Part shown: positions 35,195 to 43,921 of the stretch, piece by piece
Layout of the letters: every line of letters starts with the position of its first letter
Position numbering within the stretch: position 1 is the first letter of the stretch
From: Methylonatrum sp040877625
GTDB lineage: Bacteria > Pseudomonadota > Gammaproteobacteria > Nitrococcales > Aquisalimonadaceae
Reading direction: 5' to 3'
Assembly (NCBI GenBank): GCA_040877625.1
Contig: JBBDNK010000008.1
Location: forward strand, 62,001-126,000
Length of the DNA stretch: 64,000 nt
Translations under genes and position numbers: made by a program
Notes under the pieces: generated by a model
The model's input: the letters and a program-made list of their open reading frames with translations, nothing else
Databases searched by the model: none
What the model was told of the DNA's origin: nothing

Positions 35195-36835
35195 TCAAGG
35201 CAAATCCCAGTGTGGATAGAGCGCCATAATCCCGGTCATTTCCTGATCGCGCCGCTGCGCATCCCAACCGAGCTGGTGCGAGAGCATATCAGCAAAGTAT
35301 CCAATTATTTCACTTGACGGTCTGTGACCTGCGCCCAGTCCCGTACGTCTGACGACGAGGTCCGCCAGTGTGTGAACGCTTTCCTGCTCGATCATGTAAG
35401 CGATTTCCGCTCGCAACAGGCCATGAGCGACCGGGACGTGGCTTGTTTGTCCCGGCTCGCGTGCGGCCTGCCCGAGGATGGCTTCGGCGTCGGTCCCATA
35501 CCAGTGAAACAGGCGGTGTACGATTTCTTCGCCGAACAGCGGGCTGTATTGTGATTTCGCCCTTTCCAGACGTTCGGCGAGCGCGACTGGGCTGATGCCC
35601 GCCAGTGTGAGCTCATCCTTGTCGGTGCCGGTTTGTAACGACAGGCCTCCCGCGCTTGCCGTCAATTCCACCGCCGATCGCGCCACGGCCCGCGCGGTGG
35701 TGTACTTGACTCCCCGCGCGAAGACCAGCCCCCGCGGGCCGCCGTGGTCGGCGGCATGTGAAATCAATGGCTGGCTGCGGAGTGTCAGGCGATTTTGCCG
35801 CCGGGTAGCCGGTAGCCAGCCCTCGTGAATGCGGGTCACGTCGTTCAGCGTCAGTTCGGGGCCGCCGAATACGGAATTGATATCGGCCAGAGCGGCAAGT
35901 ACCTCCTCCTTCCGGTCCGTCGCGGCGCGCTCGTAATACCAGGTGCCGATGATGCCCTGACCATTCCAGGGCGTGGAGAACAGCAATTGCTCGGACGGGC
36001 GGTGATTGGCGCCGGGCGCGGTCCGGAAGCCGAAGGCAAGCGCTGCCAGCGGGCGATTTATGACCAGATTTACCGCACGCATGTAGTCCATGGGTGGACT
36101 GCATGCGGAAAGGCCATGCCACGAAGCCCCGTAATGTGACCGGCCGGTGCAATCCAGTACCGTGCGTACGGCAAGCTCGCCGGTTTCGCCCGACAAGGTG
36201 TCCGTGATCGCCAGCCGGCTGACGCGGCCTCGCTCCGCAATCAGCCCTGAGGCCTCCACATAGTTCAGCGCAACGGCGCCGTGTCTCTGTGCCGAGCGTA
36301 GAAAGGCCAACCCCAGGCGCTCGGTGTTGACGGCCTGGGCGTCGTACCAGCGGGCGCCCCCCGTGATGCGGCTATCCTCCAGTTTTGGCACCAGTTCAAG
36401 CAGCGTTCGCCGGTCGAATACGCCGGGGGCTGGCGTTCCTGCACCGGGCCAGGGCATGGCCTGTCCACCCGCTAGTCGCTTGTACAGCCACAAACCGGTT
36501 CGCATCGCCAATTTGCTTCGCGTGGGGTGGGGGTAGGTGGGCATGACGCATTCAAGCGGCCTTACCAGCCCCGGTGCCGCGGACAATAGCCATGCCTGCT
36601 CACGCGCGGTTTCGCGCATGCGGGCAATGTCCAGGTTCTGAACGTAGCGCAAGCCGCCATGGATGATCTTGAGGCTATTGGCGGATGTCTGGCTGCCGAA
36701 ATCGGCGCGTTCCAGGAGCAGTGTTCTAAGCCCTCGACAGGCGGCGACGCGGGCTGCGGCCATGCCGTGGATGCCGCCGCCAATGATCGCCATGTCCCAG
36801 AGAATGGCGGGATCGGGCAAGCGGTCCGGCTTCAC
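35195..36835 (-). CDS. FAD-dependent oxidoreductase, GlpD-like
   Basis: 546 residues. FAD-binding Rossmann loop MAIIGGGIHGMAAARVAACRG at ~15-35 and LLLERADFGSQTSANSLKIIHGGLRY, the sequence that marks aerobic glycerol-3-phosphate dehydrogenases. LTLNDVTRIHEGWLPATRR and a C-terminal helical domain follow. GlpD oxidises glycerol-3-phosphate to dihydroxyacetone phosphate at the membrane. Within a polysaccharide operon a modified role on a glycerol or sugar phosphate is plausible. The GTG start overlaps the GT4 stop (GTGA). It is not flanked by glpF, glpK or glpR, so a housekeeping glp function is less likely. Confidence 0.78.
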   Translation of the reverse strand: MKPDRLPDPAILWDMAIIGGGIHGMAAARVAACRGLRTLLLERADFGSQTSANSLKIIHGGLRYVQNLDIARMRETAREQAWLLSAAPGLVRPLECVMPTYPHPTRSKLAMRTGLWLYKRLAGGQAMPWPGAGTPAPGVFDRRTLLELVPKLEDSRITGGARWYDAQAVNTERLGLAFLRSAQRHGAVALNYVEASGLIAERGRVSRLAITDTLSGETGELAVRTVLDCTGRSHYGASWHGLSACSPPMDYMRAVNLVINRPLAALAFGFRTAPGANHRPSEQLLFSTPWNGQGIIGTWYYERAATDRKEEVLAALADINSVFGGPELTLNDVTRIHEGWLPATRRQNRLTLRSQPLISHAADHGGPRGLVFARGVKYTTARAVARSAVELTASAGGLSLQTGTDKDELTLAGISPVALAERLERAKSQYSPLFGEEIVHRLFHWYGTDAEAILGQAAREPGQTSHVPVAHGLLRAEIAYMIEQESVHTLADLVVRRTGLGAGHRPSSEIIGYFADMLSHQLGWDAQRRDQEMTGIMALYPHWDLP

Positions 36836-38025
36836 CCGGCTTCCCTTGGGTCCGCATTTGGCAACCGGGTTTTCACATGGTCGTAAACACCGTACAGCGT
36901 GCTTTTGAATGCGGGGTAGCTATGCTCCCGCTCTATGTAGTCGCGGGCCTGATGCGCGAGCCGGGCGCGGAGTTCCGGGTCGTTGATCAACCGCCGCAGC
37001 GCCATGCCGAATGCACTGGGTTCCGGCGGGGCCAGGCAGGCGATGTCATCGGTCATCACCTGCGTGTGCGTGGGCAGGTCGGTGGCCAGCACGGCAATGC
37101 CGGAATGGAGATAGGTGTACACCTTCATCGGCGTATTGACGCCCTGCAGCCGAGGTGAAACCAGCACCTGTGCCTGCGCCATGAAGGCGCCGATCCGAGC
37201 CACCGGCCGTTTGCCGATGAAATGGGTCCGTGCCCCGATCCTGAGGGTGTCGGCGCGTTTTCGGTAGTGGTTTATATCGTCTGCTTCACCGCCGATGACG
37301 ACCAGGTGCGTGTCGGGGGTTTCATCGCTGATTTCCGCGAAACTTTCAAGCAGAAGGTCGATGCCCTGGTAGGGCTCGAGATTGCCGATATACATGGCCA
37401 CCGTGCCGTCGATCTCCAGCGTGGCCCGGAGGTCTTCCACGTCGGCGTCGTCCGGTTGCTCGGTCAGGAGAGAGACGTCCTTGAGCACGGCCATGTGTTG
37501 AACCGGGTATCGGGCAACGTCGGTTGCCAGTGCCTGGCACACCGGCAGCACGGCGACGGCGCGGCGCGCGGGCAAGGATTCCAGGTAACGCAGCGGCTTC
37601 TCGATCACTTTGAGCGGCCGGTACTTGTCGACGACCTGCGTGGTCAGGGAGGAGTCGATGTCGAAGATGAACGGGACCGAAAATAGTGGCCCAACCACCA
37701 TTGCCATGAAGGCGCTTTCCTCAACGGCGTGTATGACGTCGTAGCGGTGCCTGCGGAGCAGGCCGAACAGGCGGCCCATCAGGTAGACGTCGCAGACTAT
37801 CTTTTTCCAGGAGGGGCCGGGGCGCACATTGCGTACCTTGCCGAACAATGGCGCCGCGATCCGATGGATGGTAAGGCCCTCGTGGGTAGGATCGGAGCCT
37901 TCGTGGAACGTCAGTATGTCGACGGTATCGCCACGTTCGGTCAGTGCACGTATCAGCAAATTCACGGCGATGGGCGTGCCGCGATCCTGATAGAACGGAT
38001 GAGGTGCGAGAATCAGTACTCTCAT
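36832..38025 (-). CDS. Family 4 glycosyltransferase
   Basis: 397 residues. It opens MRVLILAPHPFYQDRGTPIAV, the glycine loop of a GT-B fold, and has YDVIHAVEESAFM in the acceptor domain. Donor domain: TVAMYIGNLEPYQGIDLLLESF, VVIGGEADDI and VSPRLQGVNTPMKVYTYLHSGIAVLATD; here the first Glu of the usual EX7E is replaced around GVNTPMK, a variation seen in some XrtA-locus GT4s. Coupled by four-base overlaps on both sides. Sugar unknown. Confidence 0.84.
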   Translation of the reverse strand: MRVLILAPHPFYQDRGTPIAVNLLIRALTERGDTVDILTFHEGSDPTHEGLTIHRIAAPLFGKVRNVRPGPSWKKIVCDVYLMGRLFGLLRRHRYDVIHAVEESAFMAMVVGPLFSVPFIFDIDSSLTTQVVDKYRPLKVIEKPLRYLESLPARRAVAVLPVCQALATDVARYPVQHMAVLKDVSLLTEQPDDADVEDLRATLEIDGTVAMYIGNLEPYQGIDLLLESFAEISDETPDTHLVVIGGEADDINHYRKRADTLRIGARTHFIGKRPVARIGAFMAQAQVLVSPRLQGVNTPMKVYTYLHSGIAVLATDLPTHTQVMTDDIACLAPPEPSAFGMALRRLINDPELRARLAHQARDYIEREHSYPAFKSTLYGVYDHVKTRLPNADPREAG

Positions 38026-38888
38026 GGGTGTCCCGGAGGTTTTGCGGCCAGTTTGCCGCCGCCATTGTCACTGGTCCGGCTGCGGCGCAACCGGATCTGG
38101 TTGCGTAGAAAGCGTAGATTGCTCTCAAGTCTTCCGAAAGACGTGAGCCGCGTGGCCGGATTTCTAAGATGGGTTTTCAATTCGGCGATCGGGTCAGTCA
38201 GGGACACAGGTGCATCCACTGCGGCACCGAACGCCCCCACGCGCTGTTCTTCCCCGGCGAGCGGCAGCGGGTCGCTACCGGGGAGTACATGAATGCCAAG
38301 CCTGTCCGCCAGCCTGAGCTGACGTGGTCGCGGCCATAGAGTGGGCCTGCCGCTATTGTCGCCCAGTAGCAGACCCTGATCCGGCGATGTCTCCCGGATT
38401 CGCAAATTGACGAGCGAGCCCCGACGCCCCAGCCACTTTCCCACCGCCCAGGGCAGTACCGGCACGGCATCGATATCGTCGGCGCGCGCAAGCACCGAGT
38501 CGAGAGCGAGCCCGTCTTCCACGATCTGCGTGGTGCCGAGAAGCAGGACTTCAATGCGCTCGGACGTGATCACCTGACGACCGGGTACGATGAGAAGGTC
38601 CGACCTGTCGGTTGCCGTCGCCAGGATTCCGGGCACACTGCCCGATGTCTCCGTCATTCGCCAGCCGGACAGGGGGAAAGACGCATCGCCGGACCGCAAG
38701 CTGGAGAACCAGTCATATCCTGCCGACTCGGTGAGCATCAACACGCCGAGGAAGCCATTGTCGCAACCCGCCAACCGTGCTTCGCGACGGAAATTCCGTG
38801 CAGCGGCTTCGAACACGTGCTCATGGTTGAACTGACGGTACACATGCACATGCCCATCGATCATCAGGCCGGGGTATATCGAGTCCAT
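38022..38888 (-). CDS. Unrecognised protein with an N-terminal DGHVH motif
   Basis: 288 residues. The start MIDGHVHVYRQF (8-19) resembles the metal-binding His-x-His strand of PHP or amidohydrolase enzymes, but the later His/Asp ligands of those families are not obvious, so the assignment is weak. It has a mixed alpha/beta look up to ~220, then a basic tail (LRFLRNQIRLRRSR). No signal peptide. It overlaps the GT4 start by four bases and leads a four-gene operon with the GT4, oxidoreductase and epimerase. A hydrolase acting on a sugar intermediate is one possibility. Confidence 0.6.
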   Translation of the reverse strand: MDSIYPGLMIDGHVHVYRQFNHEHVFEAAARNFRREARLAGCDNGFLGVLMLTESAGYDWFSSLRSGDASFPLSGWRMTETSGSVPGILATATDRSDLLIVPGRQVITSERIEVLLLGTTQIVEDGLALDSVLARADDIDAVPVLPWAVGKWLGRRGSLVNLRIRETSPDQGLLLGDNSGRPTLWPRPRQLRLADRLGIHVLPGSDPLPLAGEEQRVGAFGAAVDAPVSLTDPIAELKTHLRNPATRLTSFGRLESNLRFLRNQIRLRRSRTSDNGGGKLAAKPPGHP

Positions 38889-39038
38889 CGTAGAACGCCT
38901 TGTTTTCGTGGGCGGAATTCCAGCTCACCCAGTATAAGGTGAATTGTTTCAACAGCGGTGCAATGGTCGCTGCAATATGTTTCCGTGGTTGTTATTCTCC
39001 TCCGCATGGAAGAAGTCACGGGCTGCCAGGAAACTGAA

Positions 39039-40046
39039 ATGAATACCAACGCTGGACAAGGTAACAATGAACGCCCGATTTTCATATTTGGTTCACCGCG
39101 TTCCGGTACATCCCTGATCAGTCGTATTCTCAATGCCCACCCGACTATTGGCATTCCATACGAATCCCTGCTCTACAGTACGTTCTGGCCGATCCGTTCC
39201 AGTTACGGCGATCTCGCAAACCCTGCCAACGCAAAGCAACTGCTACGCCACATGCTGGCATGGGGGCCGGTGGCGAAATGGGAGCCGCCGGTAACGCTGG
39301 ATGCCGCGATGGAACGCGTGGAGACATCCGATTTCCACGGCCTTTTCAGAGCAATCATCAAGGCCTGGGTCGATGCTCAGGGAAAACAGCGCTGGGGCGA
39401 GAAAAGCCCCTGGCACGCGTTCCATTGGCGTGAAATTCTCACTGGCTTTCCGGATGCGCGAATAGTGCACATAGTGCGGGACGTGCGAGATGCAACGCTG
39501 TCGTGGAAGCTGGCCCGGCAGGGGCCACGCAACACGATGATTCTCGCGCGACGGTGGGCGGCGTACATGGATCTGATGGAGCAGGTTCGTGCAGGCTGGC
39601 CGGCTGACGCGTTCAAACAAATCCGTTATGAGGATCTGCTTGCCGATCCGGAAGCGAGTAGCCGTGAACTGTGCGACTTTCTGCAAGAGCCCTATGACCC
39701 GTCCATGCTGAAGTTCCACGATGCCGGCGGCAGCTACAACACGGATGCCACCAACCGGGCAAATCTCGCCCGTCCAATCATGGCGGACAATCAGGGCAAA
39801 TGGGAAAGCAGGCTTTCCGCGGCCGAGGTCCGGTGGATCGAGGCGATGGCCGGTGAGCAGATGACCCGTTTCGGATATACCCGAAGCGTTACAGATGCGC
39901 GGATTTCCCGCCCCGAGCGCCTATGGATCACGATGGTGTCAAACCCGGTTAGCCGGGTGGCCGGCATGGCGCAAGACCGCAAAGGTCAGCGGGAAGGAAT
40001 CCAGAAATTGCTGTTTCCCCTGATGGCCAGGTTGCGCCGGTCATGA
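39039..40046 (+). CDS. PAPS-dependent sulfotransferase
   Basis: 335 residues. IFIFGSPRSGTSLISRILNAHP (5'-phosphosulfate loop, ~13-34) and ARIVHIVRDVRDATLSW (3'-phosphate motif with the RD and Ser) are both intact; RWGEKSPWHAFH supplies the GEKSP segment of the family. AGGAA seven bases before the ATG at 39039 decides the start against earlier in-frame ATGs. It transfers sulfate from PAPS to the glycan or a lipid intermediate. It is the best-preserved of the three sulfotransferase genes in the window and leads a plus-strand operon. Confidence 0.88.
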   Translation: MNTNAGQGNNERPIFIFGSPRSGTSLISRILNAHPTIGIPYESLLYSTFWPIRSSYGDLANPANAKQLLRHMLAWGPVAKWEPPVTLDAAMERVETSDFHGLFRAIIKAWVDAQGKQRWGEKSPWHAFHWREILTGFPDARIVHIVRDVRDATLSWKLARQGPRNTMILARRWAAYMDLMEQVRAGWPADAFKQIRYEDLLADPEASSRELCDFLQEPYDPSMLKFHDAGGSYNTDATNRANLARPIMADNQGKWESRLSAAEVRWIEAMAGEQMTRFGYTRSVTDARISRPERLWITMVSNPVSRVAGMAQDRKGQREGIQKLLFPLMARLRRS

Positions 40047-40086
40047 CGGGAACGACTATCAGGCGTCGAGACTGCTCAGGACATTC

Positions 40087-41316
40087 ATGCGTCGACTGAC
40101 TGGTTTTTTCCGTTCCTCTTCGATACGCACTGCGGTCGCATTTGCCTTCGGGGGCGTTGGTTTCGCGCTGGCGAACCTGTTGCTTGCCCGCTTCATGACG
40201 CCGGTGGACTACGGGCTGCTCACTTTGTTACTGGCGTTGATCCAGCTTGGGCTGGGCGTCGGGCCCGCTGGTGTCGAACTGGTCATCAACAGGCATCTGC
40301 TGCCGCCGTCGTACCGTCTGGCGGTGCGTGTCGCGATCACCGGCTCGCTGGCGGCTCTGGGGGTCTGTGCAGTGGCGCAGTTTGTCTACGAGGTTCCAGC
40401 CGGCGTCCTGCCCTGGCTTTTTCTGGCCCTCGCCGCCAGTGCGATGTCCCGGGTCGGTTCGGCGCTATTTCAGAGTGATCAGCGTTTTGGCCCCGCATTG
40501 GGGTTGACGCAGGTCCACAATTACCTGCTATTGCTGGCCGTGCCGGTCGCGGTCGTACTTGATGCCGTCAATGCGACCTTTTTTCTGATTGTTGTTGCCG
40601 TTGGGTATGTGGCGACGAGCCTGATTGGGTGGGCCGCCGCGCGGCAGGTGATATCCAGCACGCGCACGCCCGTGAGTGAGCGCACCCTCCTCCGCGAGGG
40701 GTTGGGTGGTCTCGGCATCGGCGTGGCGGTGCTGGTACTGGCCCAGGCGGAACGCTTTGCCATCCCGGTCCTGCTTTCGCTGGAGGAAATGGCGACGTTC
40801 GGTGTCCTGGCCGCGGTTGTGGCTGCGCCGTTTCGCATGATGCAGATGGCAGTCGGGTTCACCATGCTGCCGCGGCTGCGCAAGGCTGTCTCGCGCGCGG
40901 AGGCTGGCCGGCTGCTTCGCGCCGAATTCACCATTGCGGTCGTCGTCTGTATTCTGGGAACGGTTATTGTGCTTGGCCTCGGGCCATGGCTGATTCGGCT
41001 TTTCGTGGGCGACAAGTACGACATCACCCTGACCTTGTTTATCGCGGCGATACTGGTCGGCTACCTCAAAATTGCGCAGGCGCTGGCGGTGGCAACAGTC
41101 AACGCATTAGGCAACGTTGTGGCCCTGAATGTGATGAATGTGTGCTGCTGGATCTCGTTGGCGGTGGCAGCGCTGGGCGCATGGGCGCTTAGCGGCTATG
41201 GGTTGGTCGGCCTGGTGTATGGGGTCGGCCTGGGTTGGCTGTGGCAGGCAATCGTGGCGGCATGGCTGGCGCGGCAAGCCCTGTCCCGGCATTTTGACTC
41301 TGCCGGGCCCGCGTAG
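40087..41316 (+). CDS. Second polysaccharide flippase-like membrane protein
   Basis: 409 residues with about 12 hydrophobic helices, at the short end for MOP flippases. N-terminal AVAFAFGGVGFALANLLLARFMTPVDYGLL matches the start of the oligosaccharide flippase family, and VGDKYDITLTLFIAAILVGYLK sits where the late helices begin. ATTC and AGGA precede the ATG. Presence of a second flippase beside the one at 17368 implies two lipid-linked substrates or two merged gene clusters. Confidence 0.8.
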   Translation: MRRLTGFFRSSSIRTAVAFAFGGVGFALANLLLARFMTPVDYGLLTLLLALIQLGLGVGPAGVELVINRHLLPPSYRLAVRVAITGSLAALGVCAVAQFVYEVPAGVLPWLFLALAASAMSRVGSALFQSDQRFGPALGLTQVHNYLLLLAVPVAVVLDAVNATFFLIVVAVGYVATSLIGWAAARQVISSTRTPVSERTLLREGLGGLGIGVAVLVLAQAERFAIPVLLSLEEMATFGVLAAVVAAPFRMMQMAVGFTMLPRLRKAVSRAEAGRLLRAEFTIAVVVCILGTVIVLGLGPWLIRLFVGDKYDITLTLFIAAILVGYLKIAQALAVATVNALGNVVALNVMNVCCWISLAVAALGAWALSGYGLVGLVYGVGLGWLWQAIVAAWLARQALSRHFDSAGPA

Positions 41317-41352
41317 TCATTCCGTACTTCCTGATGTTGAGAAGGTCCTGGT

Positions 41353-42828
41353 ATGCGTAACCTGATTCGCTTGATTGTCTGTTTGTTGATCGTTGTCGGC
41401 AACATATCGCTCGTAAATGCGAATAATGGCATCGGCATTTACACGGAGAATCCCAGATACTGGTCCTGGGACGGTCAGCCGACGCTGCTGATCGGGGGCT
41501 CGGTGGAAGATAATCTGTTCCAGATAGCCGGTCTCGAAGCACACCTTGATCTCCTGGTGGAGTCCGGCGGCAACTATGTACGAAACACCATGTCCAGCCG
41601 TGATCCGGGAGATATATGGCCGTTTCGGAAAGAGTACGGCCGCGTGGGCCGGCTGGCGAGAGACGAACCCTGGTGGGCCCGGTTCACCGGCCGTGTAAGC
41701 AGTTTGTTGCCCTACTCGGTGGGCGTTTATCCACGCTATGACCTGAATGAAGAAAACCCGGAGTATTGGCGCCGGTTCGAGGCGCTGCTGCGCCTGGCCA
41801 GTGAACGGGGCATTGTTGTCCAGATCGAGCTGTGGGACAGGTTCGACTATGCGCGCGATCCCTGGCTCCTGAATCCCTACAATCCTGCCAACAACGTCAA
41901 TTATACGGAGCGCGAAAGCGGGCTGGAGAGCCGGTATCCCGAGCATCCGGGCCGCAACCACAACCCCTTCTTCCGCTCGATACCCGAGCTTGAAGATAAT
42001 GCCCTGTTGCTGGGTTATCAGCTGAAGCAGGTTGATCGGATGCTTTCCATTTCGCTGCGTCATGACAATGTGCTTTACACCATCAGCAATGAGACTAATG
42101 GCGATCCGGCATGGAGCGCCTACTGGGCGCGCCACATCCGCACGCGCGCCGCGGAGCAGGGCGTTACCGTTTATCTGACCGAAATGTGGGATGCCAGGGA
42201 CCTTTCGGACCCCATGCATAACCACACGTTCGATCATCCCGAGCTCTATGACTACATGGATGTATCTCAGAACAACCACCAGGTCGGCCAGCAGCACTGG
42301 GATAACCTGTATCGGCAGTGGCAGCGCGTGGCTGAGCGGCCGCGGCCGCTGAACAATGTAAAGATCTACGGCGCGGATGGGGGACGTTTTGCGACCACGG
42401 ATGATGCGGTGGAGCGATTCTGGCGAAGCCTCCTGGGTGGCGCTGGGTCGGTTCGATTCCACCGACCGGAACAGAATTTCGGCCTTGGTCTCGGGGCACT
42501 GGCCCAAAAGCAAATTCGCAGCGCGCGCATGCTTTCAGCCGAACTGAACTGGATGGCCATGGAGCCCAGGCTCGATTTGCTGAGCGATCTTGACGCCAAC
42601 GAGGCATTTCTGATGGCAGAGCCAGGCCGACAGTACTTGTTGTTCTTCACCGGTGGTGGCGAGGTGACCCTGAGGGCCTCGGGCGAGGGCCCATTGCGCG
42701 GGCGATGGTTGCGGCCGGACACTGCGCAATGGGCGGGAGAATCCCGATTCGCGGCCGGCAGCGAGATTCGCATTTCGGCTCCGACCGATGGCAGATGGTT
42801 GTTGATGCTTAAAACGGATAGTCTCTAA
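41353..42828 (+). CDS. Secreted glycoside hydrolase-like protein (clan GH-A-like barrel)
   Basis: 491 residues. A signal peptide is clear (MRNLIRLIVCLLIVVGNISLVNA, cleavage ~23). The mature part reads as a TIM barrel: NGIGIYTENPRYWSWDGQP, LLVESGGNYVRNTMSS, IVVQIELWDRFDY, then YTISNETNGDPAW with the Asn-Glu pair typical of GH-A acid/base residues and VYLTEMWDARD with a possible nucleophile Glu; a C-terminal beta domain ends the protein. It may trim, edit or recycle the exopolysaccharide. Substrate unknown. GAGAAGG seven bases before the ATG. Confidence 0.75.
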   Translation: MRNLIRLIVCLLIVVGNISLVNANNGIGIYTENPRYWSWDGQPTLLIGGSVEDNLFQIAGLEAHLDLLVESGGNYVRNTMSSRDPGDIWPFRKEYGRVGRLARDEPWWARFTGRVSSLLPYSVGVYPRYDLNEENPEYWRRFEALLRLASERGIVVQIELWDRFDYARDPWLLNPYNPANNVNYTERESGLESRYPEHPGRNHNPFFRSIPELEDNALLLGYQLKQVDRMLSISLRHDNVLYTISNETNGDPAWSAYWARHIRTRAAEQGVTVYLTEMWDARDLSDPMHNHTFDHPELYDYMDVSQNNHQVGQQHWDNLYRQWQRVAERPRPLNNVKIYGADGGRFATTDDAVERFWRSLLGGAGSVRFHRPEQNFGLGLGALAQKQIRSARMLSAELNWMAMEPRLDLLSDLDANEAFLMAEPGRQYLLFFTGGGEVTLRASGEGPLRGRWLRPDTAQWAGESRFAAGSEIRISAPTDGRWLLMLKTDSL

Positions 42829-42937
42829 TTGCCAACAGTGCTATCTGGCAGTGATACTCCTAAACCTACGCCTGTAAAATTGGTTTTTCGTCGGAGTAGC
42901 GGGCGCGGCTGTGTGAAATTCGGGGTGGGGGAGAATA

Positions 42938-43921
42938 GTGGATCTTTCGATTATCGTCCCGCTTTATAATGAAGAAGAGAGTATCGACGCGCTTTATCAG
43001 GCTGTAACCCATGCTGTTACCCCGCTTGGCCTGCGTTACGAGCTGATTTTCGTTGACGACGGCAGCCGCGATGCAACGGTTGCCCGTGGCCGGGAGCTGG
43101 CCGCCACCGATCCGAATCTGAAGTTGGTTGTTTTCCGTCGCAATTGCGGCCAGACACCGGCCATGGCCGCCGGAATCGATTATGCGAGCGGTGAGATTCT
43201 GGTCACCATGGATGGGGATCTGCAGAACGACCCCGCCGACATCCCTTTTCTGATCGAACAGATCCACGCCGGCTACGACATCGTCGTGGGGTGGCGGCAC
43301 AAGCGGCAGGACAAGCTCATCAGCCGCAAGATTCCGTCGCGAATAGCCAATTGGCTGATCGGCAAGGTTACCGGCGTGCCGATCAGGGATAACGGCTGTT
43401 CACTCAAGGCCTATCGCGCCGATGTGATCAAGCGGATACCACTGTATTCGGAGATGCATCGGTTTATCCCCGCCATGGCCTCCATCTCCGGTGCGCGGGT
43501 GGCGCAGGTGCGGGTCCGCCACCATGCGCGGCGGTTCGGCGAATCCAAATACGGCTTGTCGCGTGTTTACAAAGTGCTGCTTGACCTGATCAGCATCAAG
43601 ACATTGATTGCCTTTGCGCACCGGCCGTTGGTCTGGTTCTCGCTGCTGGCGCTGCCGGTGCTGTTGCTCAGCGCGGTTACGATCGGCATGAGCATCTATG
43701 CGCTGGCAGTGACCGGATCCATGCCGATTGCCCTGGCGGGGGTTGGTGTTTTGCTCGGTGCACTAGCTGCGTTTCTGGTGATGGGGGGCATCCTGGGAGA
43801 GCTGATCTACCGCACCGGCAATCTCGATGTCGGGCGCATGGCAATGCTGACAATCGGTCGCGACACGGTAATGGAGCGCGCCGGGACTGTGCATGACGTA
43901 GAACGGGGTGGGAATGAATAA
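42938..43921 (+). CDS. Polyprenyl-phosphate glycosyltransferase (DPM1/ArnC-like GT2)
   Basis: 327 residues, GTG start with GGGGGAG four bases upstream. Full GT2 motif set: LSIIVPLYNEEESID, IFVDDGSRDATVA, FRRNCGQTPAMAAGIDYA, TMDGDLQNDPADIP (DxD intact) and GWRHKRQD...RKIPSRIANWLIG. Two C-terminal hydrophobic helices (~230-305) anchor it. Such enzymes make polyprenyl-phosphate mannose, glucose or aminoarabinose-type donors for GT-C enzymes, one of which lies at 27604. The next gene is a homologue overlapping by eight bases. Confidence 0.88.
   Translation: MDLSIIVPLYNEEESIDALYQAVTHAVTPLGLRYELIFVDDGSRDATVARGRELAATDPNLKLVVFRRNCGQTPAMAAGIDYASGEILVTMDGDLQNDPADIPFLIEQIHAGYDIVVGWRHKRQDKLISRKIPSRIANWLIGKVTGVPIRDNGCSLKAYRADVIKRIPLYSEMHRFIPAMASISGARVAQVRVRHHARRFGESKYGLSRVYKVLLDLISIKTLIAFAHRPLVWFSLLALPVLLLSAVTIGMSIYALAVTGSMPIALAGVGVLLGALAAFLVMGGILGELIYRTGNLDVGRMAMLTIGRDTVMERAGTVHDVERGGNE

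Noticed and set aside
41317..42513. Long open frame antisense to the glycosidase-like gene
   Set aside because: No ribosome site or domain. The sense strand carries a signal peptide and catalytic-type residues.
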